A stretch of DNA of 64,000 bases from Candidatus Aenigmatarchaeota archaeon. GTDB lineage: Archaea > Aenigmatarchaeota > Aenigmatarchaeia > CG10238-14. The stretch's first letter is position 1; every line of letters begins with the position of its first letter. The position numbers and the translations under genes were made by a program. Below, piece by piece: positions 8,961-18,702 of this stretch. Under the pieces are notes generated by a model, which saw nothing but the letters and a program-made list of their open reading frames with translations, was not told where the DNA came from and did no database searches. The stretch covers positions 1 through 64,000 of the forward strand of contig JASEGC010000001.1 of assembly GCA_030018415.1 (NCBI GenBank), read 5' to 3'.

Positions 8961-11614
8961 AAAAAGGGTTCGTTTTCACGATGGACGTGTTGATAGGTTT
9001 GGGTCTTATAATGATAATATTCATCTTCGCATTCTTAGAATTTGGATCAGTCCTTTCAGAAAAAAGATATCAAAAGTTGAATTTTGTAGCAGAAGATACG
9101 ATGGATCTCTTAGTGTTCTTGGAAGTAAAAGATGTGAAAGATAAACCGATTATCAGTCAATTGATTGATGAAGGCGTTATAACTGAAGAAGATATGGAAA
9201 AATCTGTCTTAGATCTGATAGCAGGTTTTTGGTACAAAAATAATAAGACTATAGCAGGAAACATCACTAAAGAAGTATTAGGAGAAATAATAGATGTTGT
9301 CAATATACAATTATCAGTGGACGGTGAATCGATATATTCCTCTTCTGATATACCAGCTAGAGAAGTGGCTGTTGCATCCAGGATAGAGTCTGGATATGAA
9401 CCTGGAAAGCCTACATACGGTTACATTGCTAGAGCATTCTTAACGAGAATAAGGGGAAAGAGAGATTCTTCTTATGTTTATTTTGGCGGGTATGTTGGTG
9501 AGGGAAATATAACCAGAAACATAACTCTTCCTCCCTTTGAAAAGATACTTGAAGCGTACATGGAGCTAGATGTTGGCAATAATTTTACTTTATACATAAA
9601 CGGCAACTATTCTGGTTTTTACATGAATGGCTCTGCTGGGGGAGGACAGATGAGGGCTGATAAGTGGGTAGTGTGCAATGCAACTTATTATCCTTACTAC
9701 TGCTCTAATTTCACCGTAGGCAACAACACTCTCTCTTTCAACTTTGTTGGAAATGGGTCTTTTATCGGAGGTGGATACTTCAGAGTAACTTATAACACGA
9801 CTCAGCTTGCTCCAGAAGAAGAAGTTGGCAAGGATAAATATTGGTTTCCTGGGATTGGAGGCATAATAAATCTTTATGATTCATTCTATGTGCCGGGAGA
9901 TTTATACGGCATGAATGTTCACTTGCATTACAGAAACAATTTCACAACTTATCTTGTCATAGGTAATAAAACTGTGCATGAGGATAACTCAACGAATGAA
10001 AGAATTGTAGATTTAGCGAATGGCACTCTCTCTACTTTGTTGAATTATAATGAACTGAGTAAGAAAACTATTCCTATAAGATTAGGAACTAAAGCTTTCT
10101 TCGGAGAAAAAGTGGGGAATGCTGACGTTATCCTCATCACAGACCTTTCTGGCTCGATGAACTGGCAGCTTAATAGTAGCAATAAAGGTAATGACATAAC
10201 TGTTTGCGGAGACCTTAACGATCCGAACAATCCTATCTTTGCTCCAACAACGAGCAGGATTAGCTTGGCAAGATGCTTGGATAAGGATTTCACAGAGATA
10301 ATATTGAACGCAAGTGGCAACAGAGTAGGCTTAGTGGCTTACAGAGACTCAACGTATTCATACCATAATTTATCGACTAACAAGGCGGAATTATTCAACC
10401 AAATCAATAGCTATACAGCTAATGGCGGAACATGCATTTGTTGTGGGATAAACAAGGCTTATGAAATTTTAAACGCGCAGAGCAATGAAACAAGAGATAA
10501 ATTCCTTATTCTAATGTCTGATGGTATTCCGAGCCATAAATGCTCGAGTACAGGCTGTGAGGGTAATAGCGCTACTGGATTCTTTGAGAGAGATTGTTAT
10601 GGCTGGGGTTGTTGTTGTCCTGCTGATCCAGTGACTGGACAAGGATGTGATACTAGCTTTGGCTGGTGCAGCAGTCCTTCTATTGGTTGTAGGCTTTGTA
10701 GATGTATGTGCGAGATGCAGAACGCAAACTATTCATCTTGCAGAGTTCATAATAATTTAAACGCTATAGTACATTCTGTTGGTTTTGGTCCGGTTGCTAC
10801 CTGTCCGATGGGAAATTGGACTTTAAGGGCGATAGCGAATTGTGGTGGGGGTTCTTACAACGCTAGTACAGATGCTGAAGGTTTAAAAGAGATTTACAGA
10901 AAATTTGCAGAGAATATAGTGAACATAAGCTATCATGCGCAGATGGTTGATGTGACAGGAAATGTTCCATTGAACAACACACTCTATCCAGATTCTTGCA
11001 TAGAGTTCCAGTATTCGCCCATTCTCATTCCATATGAATACGGAGAGATATCTTTGACGAGAGAGACAGCAAGATTAAAAGAAATGAGTGGAGATACTGT
11101 TGATGTTCCATACAAAGAAGGATGGTTCAACGTATCTGATCAAGTGAAAATCGTGGATGCAAAAATAACTTCTTATTCTTCTGAATATTGGACTGATAGA
11201 GTTTACGTGAAATCTTCTGCAACAGATTGGAATAATGTCTATTGGCTGGGAAGTTATGGCAACAACTATCAAAAATTGGGGGATCCCTACGTAATTCAAA
11301 TACCAATTGATCTTATAGCGTCTGGAAATAACTCAATAAGAATTGGGACAGGAATTACTCCCAACAATGCAACTGGTGGTTCTCCTGATGATAGAGTAGT
11401 ATACACGATAAGAGTAAGTGGCTCTGTAGGATTTGGAGAAGTATTCAATACTTCTGAGAACGCAACAGGAGATGCCAACAGAAGGCTTAGAAACTTAGCC
11501 CAAGATTATGTCGATTTTACTTCTGAAGATATTAGGGTAGAGAACAAGACCATAAAGGGAATTCAATGGTTGTGGGGACCTAGTCTTTTGTCTTTATCGA
11601 TCTGGAGTAGGTGA
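8951..11614 (+). CDS. VWA-domain surface protein with prepilin-like N-terminus and Cys-rich insertion
   Basis: N-term MKKGFVFTMDVLIGLGLIMIIFIFAFLEFG; MIDAS VILITDLSGSMNW; about 16 Cys clustered after the MIDAS region. Confidence 0.75.
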   Translation: MEMKKGFVFTMDVLIGLGLIMIIFIFAFLEFGSVLSEKRYQKLNFVAEDTMDLLVFLEVKDVKDKPIISQLIDEGVITEEDMEKSVLDLIAGFWYKNNKTIAGNITKEVLGEIIDVVNIQLSVDGESIYSSSDIPAREVAVASRIESGYEPGKPTYGYIARAFLTRIRGKRDSSYVYFGGYVGEGNITRNITLPPFEKILEAYMELDVGNNFTLYINGNYSGFYMNGSAGGGQMRADKWVVCNATYYPYYCSNFTVGNNTLSFNFVGNGSFIGGGYFRVTYNTTQLAPEEEVGKDKYWFPGIGGIINLYDSFYVPGDLYGMNVHLHYRNNFTTYLVIGNKTVHEDNSTNERIVDLANGTLSTLLNYNELSKKTIPIRLGTKAFFGEKVGNADVILITDLSGSMNWQLNSSNKGNDITVCGDLNDPNNPIFAPTTSRISLARCLDKDFTEIILNASGNRVGLVAYRDSTYSYHNLSTNKAELFNQINSYTANGGTCICCGINKAYEILNAQSNETRDKFLILMSDGIPSHKCSSTGCEGNSATGFFERDCYGWGCCCPADPVTGQGCDTSFGWCSSPSIGCRLCRCMCEMQNANYSSCRVHNNLNAIVHSVGFGPVATCPMGNWTLRAIANCGGGSYNASTDAEGLKEIYRKFAENIVNISYHAQMVDVTGNVPLNNTLYPDSCIEFQYSPILIPYEYGEISLTRETARLKEMSGDTVDVPYKEGWFNVSDQVKIVDAKITSYSSEYWTDRVYVKSSATDWNNVYWLGSYGNNYQKLGDPYVIQIPIDLIASGNNSIRIGTGITPNNATGGSPDDRVVYTIRVSGSVGFGEVFNTSENATGDANRRLRNLAQDYVDFTSEDIRVENKTIKGIQWLWGPSLLSLSIWSR

Positions 11615-12093
11615 AAATGGTAATCAAAAAATTGATCTTCTCAACGATAATACTTCTTTTTTTAAATTCCTTGGTCTTGGCTCAAGAAAATGTTACAAAA
11701 ATAACAAGAGAAGAAGCTGAAAGGATTGCGAGAGATTTTTTACTGGACATTCCTATACCGAGTGAGGTAGCGACTGAACTGGCGAAAAACTTAACTGGAA
11801 CTGAGAAAGAGCCTGATGAATCTAGTCTTGTTTTATATTCTAAGAAAGGAGAAATTCTACTCGCATGGAACTTTTCCTTCAAGAATAAAGAAGTTTTGAT
11901 AGATGCGACGAGTGGGAAATTGATTCATGTGAAGATGAAAGTTGCTCCTTTAGGGTTTGTTGGTAGTCCAATTTTCATAATTTTTATGATAATCATAGGT
12001 TCTTTTGTGATCGTTTACCTGTTCAAAGTTTTGATGGATAAATACTTCAAGAAAAAAGAGATTCCGGTTTTTTATGAAGAAGAATCTTTTTGA
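11611..12093 (+). CDS. PepSY-like membrane protein
   Basis: Signal peptide; TREEAERIARDFL...GEILLAWNFSF...VLIDATSGKLI; C-terminal TM. Confidence 0.5.
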   Translation: MKMVIKKLIFSTIILLFLNSLVLAQENVTKITREEAERIARDFLLDIPIPSEVATELAKNLTGTEKEPDESSLVLYSKKGEILLAWNFSFKNKEVLIDATSGKLIHVKMKVAPLGFVGSPIFIIFMIIIGSFVIVYLFKVLMDKYFKKKEIPVFYEEESF

Positions 12094-12124
12094 GAATTTT
12101 TAAGAAAAGAGAAAAAAGAAAAAT

Positions 12125-12588
12125 TTGTCTAAACTAGTATTGTTGCTGTGAAAGTCCAAAGAATTACTGCATCGACAGAGTAGAATGGAGGATCTAAACG
12201 TGCTATTGTCCTAAGATTTACTTTATTACATGTTGAATTTTATCCAACCACTAGCGTTGTATGTTCTTGGAAGTAAATGTGTTTCTACTTGAGGTTTAGT
12301 ACAGCTTTCTTCATTAGTATAATTCAGCAAAAAGGTGAGCCGGCTGCAAGCCTGTAATATTCTTATCTGTTTTTATTTCTACTTCAGCTAAAGGTGCATT
12401 ATTAATTACTCCCACACGTAAAATCCTGATTTATATTTTATGGACAAAACTTCACTTGCAATGTCAAGACCTGAAAACTCCATGGTAGGCATACTTGCCG
12501 CTGCAACCACTACGAATGTACTCAGTATAATCAAAGATGCTAACACTAAAGATTTGTAATTCATTTTTTTACCTTGAAGCAAATTCAA
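12125..12588 (-). pseudogene. Decayed small secreted protein
   Basis: Signal peptide MNYKSLVLASLIILSTFVVVAAA, then coding-like segments (NNAPLAEVEIKTDKNITGLQ; LNYTNEESCTKPQVETHLLPRTYNASGWIKFN; NKVNLRTIARLDPPFYSVDAVILWTFTATILV) in successive frames. Confidence 0.5.
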
Positions 12589-12668
12589 CTAGAAACTTAA
12601 GCTTAATCTTTTCTATTATATAGAATTTTTCTATTTCAGTACTTTATCTTATGGTTATTTGAAAATTT

Positions 12669-13031
12669 TTAATGGTTTTTGACATCATAAGCCCTTAATT
12701 CCTGCAAAACTTCTTTGACAAGCTCGATTCTTCCATGTAGAATGCTATTTTCAGGTCGTTCTTTAAGTTTTCTTGTATGCCTCTTCAATGACCTCTCGAG
12801 AAAAGCCACATAATCCGAAGTATCCTCAACAATGTAAGAACGTGGGGTGTAGTAAGGAGAAATTAGTCCCATTCTTTTGATATTGACTACTCTATTTATC
12901 GCCACAAAGATATCTCCGAAGGATAATACCTTTCGCAGGTATATCCAGTATTCGCCCCCCCAATTGTAAGGTGATTCAGACTCAGAATATGTATACTCTT
13001 TTTCACGTAAATTTTCTTCTGTAATTTTCAT
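12669..13031 (-). CDS. Hypothetical protein
   Basis: 120-aa ORF, no family recognised. Confidence 0.4.
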   Translation of the reverse strand: MKITEENLREKEYTYSESESPYNWGGEYWIYLRKVLSFGDIFVAINRVVNIKRMGLISPYYTPRSYIVEDTSDYVAFLERSLKRHTRKLKERPENSILHGRIELVKEVLQELRAYDVKNH

Positions 13032-13151
13032 TCCATCGATTATAATCGCAGAAAATAAATTTAACTCTAACCTTTTTATCTGTTAGATCGATCCAACAAT
13101 TCAATGAAAATGAGATATTTCTTTTAAAAAAAGAAAAATTAAAGAGATAGG

Positions 13152-14393
13152 ATGAAAGGCATAATGTTCAGCTTTGTCATGGTATTCTTGACCATAACTC
13201 TCATAACTCTTATAGCAATCCAGAGAAGTCTAATCACAGAAAAAAGAGAACAACTCTACTTGGAAACGAGGATCAACAGCATGAACAACCTGCATGAAAG
13301 TATAGTAAGAGATATGAAGAAGGCATTGGACATTATCACTACACGAGCTATATCTGTTTCTATCAGCCATATAGTCACTACGGGAATTCCATTAGATAAC
13401 GCAGATAATAGACTTGAAGAACTAGTCCTAGAGGGAACTTTGTATGGCGTACCACAAGCGTTGATGGAAAATGCAACGTTTGGAAACTGGACAAGAAAAA
13501 TGGAAGAAGTTGGGAACTTGAAGGGTTTCTTCATTAACATCACTTTAATCAACTTAGACATTAAGCCGTACGACAGTTGGAACTTAGAAGTTCAAACCCA
13601 ATTGGTATTAAACATAACTGACCTGCAAGGAGTTGCATCATTAAACAGGACTGCAACGATAAACACACTCGTCAACTTGGAAGGTTTGGAAGATCCTCTT
13701 TATCCCAGTGCTACTGGCGGAATAGTAAGTAACTACATCGTTAGAACACCGTTTGAAGGAAATTTCACTCAAATACTACTCACAGGAAATGGCGGCAATG
13801 GATGGGTTTATGGTGAGTGTTTAAACGTTTTATCTGGTTCTGTTGCATCTATACCAGTCGCAGAAAGAAACAAAAAAATATTGGTGACAGACGATGCCTC
13901 AGGAGTACCTTCGTCAACCCTTAACGAATTCATGGGTATAGTATCAGATGGTGGAATAAATCCAACAAGTAGGCCCTATCTGGCAAACACTGCGGATGCA
14001 ACAAGCAAGTTATCCAACGGAACGAAAATACTTATTGATGGCGATAACGATAGAGTTTGGTACATAGATAATTTTAAAGAACATGCAGAAAATTCATACT
14101 ACAATGCAAGCAATGAAGGCCCAAGTTTTCTTGATAGGCTAGAGGGAAAGTTTTTGATACAAGACAAATATTCCAGTCAAACCTCCAACACGATAGGACT
14201 CGAGAGTTTCATCAACAAACACGAATTTTGGACTTTGAACATAAATATAAGTGAAAACAGAACTAACGTAGATTATCTTTACTTCAATACTAGCGTTGAT
14301 ATCGATGTTGAAAGTGTAAAAGGATTACATCCTTCTTTCAGGATAGATGATGAACATGATGAAGCTTATAACGTTTCAGACATATTGATCTAA
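13152..14393 (+). CDS. Pilus-locus secreted protein with N-terminal TM helix
   Basis: MKGIMFSFVMVFLTITLITLIAIQRS N-terminus; many N-glycosylation-like NxT/S. Confidence 0.5.
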   Translation: MKGIMFSFVMVFLTITLITLIAIQRSLITEKREQLYLETRINSMNNLHESIVRDMKKALDIITTRAISVSISHIVTTGIPLDNADNRLEELVLEGTLYGVPQALMENATFGNWTRKMEEVGNLKGFFINITLINLDIKPYDSWNLEVQTQLVLNITDLQGVASLNRTATINTLVNLEGLEDPLYPSATGGIVSNYIVRTPFEGNFTQILLTGNGGNGWVYGECLNVLSGSVASIPVAERNKKILVTDDASGVPSSTLNEFMGIVSDGGINPTSRPYLANTADATSKLSNGTKILIDGDNDRVWYIDNFKEHAENSYYNASNEGPSFLDRLEGKFLIQDKYSSQTSNTIGLESFINKHEFWTLNINISENRTNVDYLYFNTSVDIDVESVKGLHPSFRIDDEHDEAYNVSDILI

Positions 14394-14435
14394 TCGAAAC
14401 TAAAGTTTATTTTCTTCAAAGAACAAGATAATTTT

Positions 14436-14861
14436 ATGCAATCAACAAAAATAAAAACATCAAGAAGATCTTTCATCTGGAATTATTCCCTTGGCATAGT
14501 ATTGTTTTTATACTTGTTCCTGTCTGGTATAGTGCTTGTGGTTCCACCACTCATTACCCTATTTTTCATCTTCCTGATATGTTTACTCTTCATAGAGCCA
14601 GAGGCCTTAATACTGTACAGAACATTTTTCTTAGACCCCGAGGGTGTTGTAGAAGTTAAAGGAATTCTAACGAAAAGAAAAAACGCAATACCTTATCAAA
14701 ATATAAGTAGTGAAAAGTTAGTTAAAGGAATCATCGGCAGAATATTCAATTTTGGTAACATAATAATCGCCGGTTATAAGAACGAAATTAGAATAAACGG
14801 CGTGACAAATCCGGAGAAGATCTACAGAATTATCGAGGAAAAACTTAACGCAAATAAGTAG
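14436..14861 (+). CDS. Membrane protein with bacterial PH-like (YdbS/YdbT-like) domain
   Basis: Two TMs then GVLTKRKNAIPYQNIS-like segment (GILTKRKNAIPYQNISSEKL). Confidence 0.55.
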   Translation: MQSTKIKTSRRSFIWNYSLGIVLFLYLFLSGIVLVVPPLITLFFIFLICLLFIEPEALILYRTFFLDPEGVVEVKGILTKRKNAIPYQNISSEKLVKGIIGRIFNFGNIIIAGYKNEIRINGVTNPEKIYRIIEEKLNANK

Positions 14862-14874
14862 AAAAATAAATTTT

Positions 14875-16176
14875 TTGAATACATGCTTTTTTATCGATGA
14901 AATGAGAAATAAAAAAATTTATCTAGAAACACTCGGATGTTCCTTCAACCATGCTGATTCCGAGATAATGAGTGGTCTTTTAAAAAATGCCAATTTTCAA
15001 CTTACAGATAATCCAAGTACTGCAGATGTTATCATTCTGAATACCTGTTATGTTAAATCCGCTACACAAAATAGAGTTATTCATAAAATAAAGAGCTTTC
15101 AAACAAATTTCCCGGAGAAGAAGTTAGTGATAGCAGGATGTATGACTGAAATCGATCCTAGAATGCTTGATAGTATAGCGCCTAATAGTAGTTGGATAGG
15201 ACCACATCGAATAAAGTATATTGTAGATGTTGTTAATAATACTATAAATAACAATAGAGTTAGGTTGTTAGGTCGAAAAAAAGATATCAAAGTAACATTA
15301 CCAAAAGTTAGAAGCAACCCCATAATCGATATAATTCAAATATGTGAAGGCTGTAGTTCTTTCTGCAGCTATTGTTGTACTCGCATTGCTCGTGGAAAAT
15401 TATTCAGTTATCCTATCGACTCAATAGCAAAAGAAGTAAACCAAGCAATCAAAGATGGTTGTAAAGAATTGTGGATCACTTCTCAGGATAATTCGTGTTA
15501 TGGTAAGGACATAAACACAAGCCTGCCAGAACTCTTGAATGAAGTTTGTAAAGTGAAAGGAAAATTCTTCGTCAGAGTTGGGATGATGAATCCTACACAC
15601 ATAAAAGATATAATCGATGAACTGATCGAATCTTATAAGTCAGAAAAAATTTTCAAGTTTCTTCATCTACCTGTTCAATCAGGATCAGATCGAATACTTA
15701 AAAGCATGAATCGCAACTACAGAGTCAAAGATTTTAAAGAGATAGTTAAAAAATTCAGGGAAGAATTTCCACTTCTCACATTCTCGACAGACGTCATAGT
15801 AGGATTCTCAGGAGAGAGTGATAAAGATTTTCATGAGACTGTTAAGCTGATGAAAAGAACAAAACCAGATATTGTAAACATCTCAAAATTTGGACCAAGA
15901 CCAGGGACTGAAGCTGAAAAGATGAAACAATTACCGAGAGAAATCATCGACAGAAGAACCAAAAAAATTAATGAAGTCATAGAAAGAATAAAGATAAAAA
16001 ACAGTAAAAAATGGATGAATTGGAAGGGTGAAGTGTTAATCGACGAAATAGGCAAGAAAGGTGGAATGATAGGTAGAAACTTTGCTTACAAACCTGTAGT
16101 AACTTCAGGGAGGCTGGGAACTTTTCGTGAAGTTAGAATAATTGAAGTTCGTCCAAACTACCTAATCGGAAAATGA
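14875..16176 (+). CDS. tRNA methylthiotransferase, MiaB-like archaeal (e-MtaB/CDKAL1) type
   Basis: ETLGCSFNHADSEIM; radical SAM CxxxCxxC region CEGCSSFCSYCCTRIARGK; C-terminal TRAM-like region. Confidence 0.88.
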   Translation: MNTCFFIDEMRNKKIYLETLGCSFNHADSEIMSGLLKNANFQLTDNPSTADVIILNTCYVKSATQNRVIHKIKSFQTNFPEKKLVIAGCMTEIDPRMLDSIAPNSSWIGPHRIKYIVDVVNNTINNNRVRLLGRKKDIKVTLPKVRSNPIIDIIQICEGCSSFCSYCCTRIARGKLFSYPIDSIAKEVNQAIKDGCKELWITSQDNSCYGKDINTSLPELLNEVCKVKGKFFVRVGMMNPTHIKDIIDELIESYKSEKIFKFLHLPVQSGSDRILKSMNRNYRVKDFKEIVKKFREEFPLLTFSTDVIVGFSGESDKDFHETVKLMKRTKPDIVNISKFGPRPGTEAEKMKQLPREIIDRRTKKINEVIERIKIKNSKKWMNWKGEVLIDEIGKKGGMIGRNFAYKPVVTSGRLGTFREVRIIEVRPNYLIGK

Positions 16177-16428
16177 TAAAAAAACTCTTAAGTATTGTTA
16201 TAGCAAATAAAATTTTCTACCACAAAAGTATTATTGTATAACTAAAAAATCCAGGAAAGTCCACGTGAATCTAATTTCCATCGGAGATTATAAACTCTTT
16301 TTTTATCTGCATCTACTTTTCTTTTTCTTAGCACCTTTTCTTTTTACAGCCAAATTTTTCACCTGTAATATTTTTTGTTGATCCTAGTATTTAATATTAT
16401 CGATAAAATTTTTTTCTTTAACAGAAAA

Positions 16429-17172
16429 TTAAAATTCCTCGAGAAATTTTTCGAATTTCAGTGCATCTTCATACATTTGAGTATTGTTAAATAGCACGTA
16501 AGTTTCTTTTTTTGTTCCCCTAACCTTCTCTGCAAGTCTTTTGAGTTCTTCATCAGAAAATTTATAGTTGTACATAGAAGGTTTTCCTAGCCCATGCAAT
16601 CTATAATAGAACAAATCTTTAGTAAAAAAACAATCTTGCCTGAAAGGATCAACGCATTGGCACACATTTAAATCAAAGAATAATTTTTTAACAATCTCAG
16701 GAGTCCAATCTTTTTGCCACCTAACCTCCCATACTAAAATAAAATCTTCTCTATCTATATTCTTAAAGAATTTTTTAACTTTCTCTAAATTTTCCTTGGT
16801 AGGCTTAAATCCTGCTGCAGATTGGAACAGTAAAATCTTTGATCTTAAAGCTCTAGCTATTTGTTTCATTTGATTAAAAGCCCAGATGGAAGTCTTTGAG
16901 GAAAATTGATCTTCATGGGTAATAATCTGACTTAACTTGATCGTGAACTCAAAGTCTTTATTGATCTCGTCAACCTCCTCCCTCCACTTTTGAGCAGTTA
17001 ATAATTTTGGTATGCGATAGAAAGTGCTGTTCACTTCGACTATGTTAAATTTGGATGCGTATGCTTGAAGTACTGATTTAAATCGTTCTTTCCAATTTTC
17101 TCCAAAATAATTCTTAGAGGAAAAATATCCCCAGCCACAACATCCTATTTTTATCTTCATGCTTGACATCAC
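16429..17172 (-). CDS. DUF72 family protein
   Basis: IGCCGWGYFSSKNYFGENWKERFKSVLQAYASKFNIVEVNSTFYRIP. Confidence 0.8.
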   Translation of the reverse strand: MMSSMKIKIGCCGWGYFSSKNYFGENWKERFKSVLQAYASKFNIVEVNSTFYRIPKLLTAQKWREEVDEINKDFEFTIKLSQIITHEDQFSSKTSIWAFNQMKQIARALRSKILLFQSAAGFKPTKENLEKVKKFFKNIDREDFILVWEVRWQKDWTPEIVKKLFFDLNVCQCVDPFRQDCFFTKDLFYYRLHGLGKPSMYNYKFSDEELKRLAEKVRGTKKETYVLFNNTQMYEDALKFEKFLEEF

Positions 17173-17212
17173 ATTTTCTAAGTTTTAATATCTTGTTCAA
17201 CAATTAAAATCT

Positions 17213-18109
17213 ATGGATTGGCTTATATTTGCTTTCTTAGCGCCTGTATTGTGGGCTGGTTGTAATATTGTAGACAAGTTTCTACTAACAAAATATATCA
17301 AAAATCCAATTTCTTACCAAATCCTGGGAATACTGATCTACGTACCTATAATTCCTCTACTTCTTATTCTAGTACCAATCTCATCTAGCTATCCAGGTTT
17401 CCTTCTGGGAATCATGATTGGATTGGTAGACATTGGGGCAATATTGTCCTACTGCAAGGCGTTAACTTTGGAAGAAGCTTCAAGAGTGGCTCCGCTATCA
17501 TACTTAAATGCTATACTCGTTCTCCCGTTGGCATACGTATTCTTTGGAGAGCTTTTGAGTTTACAAAAATATTTTGGCATCATACTACTAGTTACAGGAT
17601 CGATACTAATTTCTTTCAAAAAAATTAGGTTAAAAAAATGGAGGGTTTCACCAGCCTTAAGAATAATCTTAGTGCTCGCTCTGTTATGGGCCTGCATTAA
17701 TGTCTTAGACAAGTATGCGCTTGGATTCATGGATTATTGGTCTTTGATATTTTGGGGAACGATGGGTTACTTGATCGCAGGATCGTTCTTGCTTTCGCTC
17801 AAGAGATTGAGACAAGTCCTTTTAAGAGACTTTAGCAAAGTGAATAAAAAAATTTTATCCATAAGAATTTTACCAGTGATTTTTTATTATACTGGGCTGG
17901 TTTTTTTCTTATCTGCATTAAGTAAAGGATTTGTCTCACTGGTATCTGGCATTATCTCCATTCAACCGTTCATAACTTTTTTATATACTACAACGCTAAC
18001 TTTGTTTGCACCGAATATTATCAAGGAAAAAATTGATAGATCGACTATATTACTGAAGTTTATCGCGATTTCTTTTATATTCTTGGGTTCTTGGCTGATC
18101 ACGTCATAG
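17213..18109 (+). CDS. EamA/DMT-type transporter
   Basis: About 10 TM protein; LEEASRVAPLSYLNAILVLPLAYVFFGE repeat. Confidence 0.75.
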   Translation: MDWLIFAFLAPVLWAGCNIVDKFLLTKYIKNPISYQILGILIYVPIIPLLLILVPISSSYPGFLLGIMIGLVDIGAILSYCKALTLEEASRVAPLSYLNAILVLPLAYVFFGELLSLQKYFGIILLVTGSILISFKKIRLKKWRVSPALRIILVLALLWACINVLDKYALGFMDYWSLIFWGTMGYLIAGSFLLSLKRLRQVLLRDFSKVNKKILSIRILPVIFYYTGLVFFLSALSKGFVSLVSGIISIQPFITFLYTTTLTLFAPNIIKEKIDRSTILLKFIAISFIFLGSWLITS

Positions 18110-18111
18110 AT

Positions 18112-18660
18112 TTACTTTTCTCTCTTCAGCTTTATTTCCCTTCCCACAGAATAAAAACTTTCTCCGCTCGCATGCATTATTACTTTCAATTTTTCAAAGT
18201 CTGGGATGTAATTTTCTTTTACTGCTTCGACATTCGCTACAACTATTTCTCCAACCATCATTATATGATCACCAGTTTCAATTTCGTTTCTAAGCTTGCA
18301 TTCTAAATGAATCTTTGCCTCCTTTATCCTAGGTGGTTTAACCTTTTCTGAATCGCACCAATGCAACATAACTTTTTCCAACTCATTAACTCCCTGGGGA
18401 TAAGCTTTCTCACAGTCAATAGCTTTCTGAGCAAATTCTTCGGTTACTAAGTTTACAACAAATTCTCCAGTCTTCTTGATATTCTGATAAGTATGCTGGA
18501 ACTTTCTAACTCCTATGGAGAGCATCGGCGGATCAATACTTATCGGCCCACAAAAAGAAAAAGGTGCTGCGTTTATCCTTCCTTTCTCGTCAACGGTAGT
18601 TACCAAAACTACTATTCTCGGTGATAAAAGTTTGTACGCATTGCTTAGAGGAACCTTCAT
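18112..18660 (-). CDS. Flavin reductase-like (flavoredoxin-like) protein
   Basis: RIVVLVTTVDEKGRINAAPFSFCGPISIDPPMLSIGV. Confidence 0.8.
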   Translation of the reverse strand: MKVPLSNAYKLLSPRIVVLVTTVDEKGRINAAPFSFCGPISIDPPMLSIGVRKFQHTYQNIKKTGEFVVNLVTEEFAQKAIDCEKAYPQGVNELEKVMLHWCDSEKVKPPRIKEAKIHLECKLRNEIETGDHIMMVGEIVVANVEAVKENYIPDFEKLKVIMHASGESFYSVGREIKLKREK

Positions 18661-18702
18661 CTCATCACCTGAATAAAATTGTAAGGCAATATTAATGAAT
18701 TT

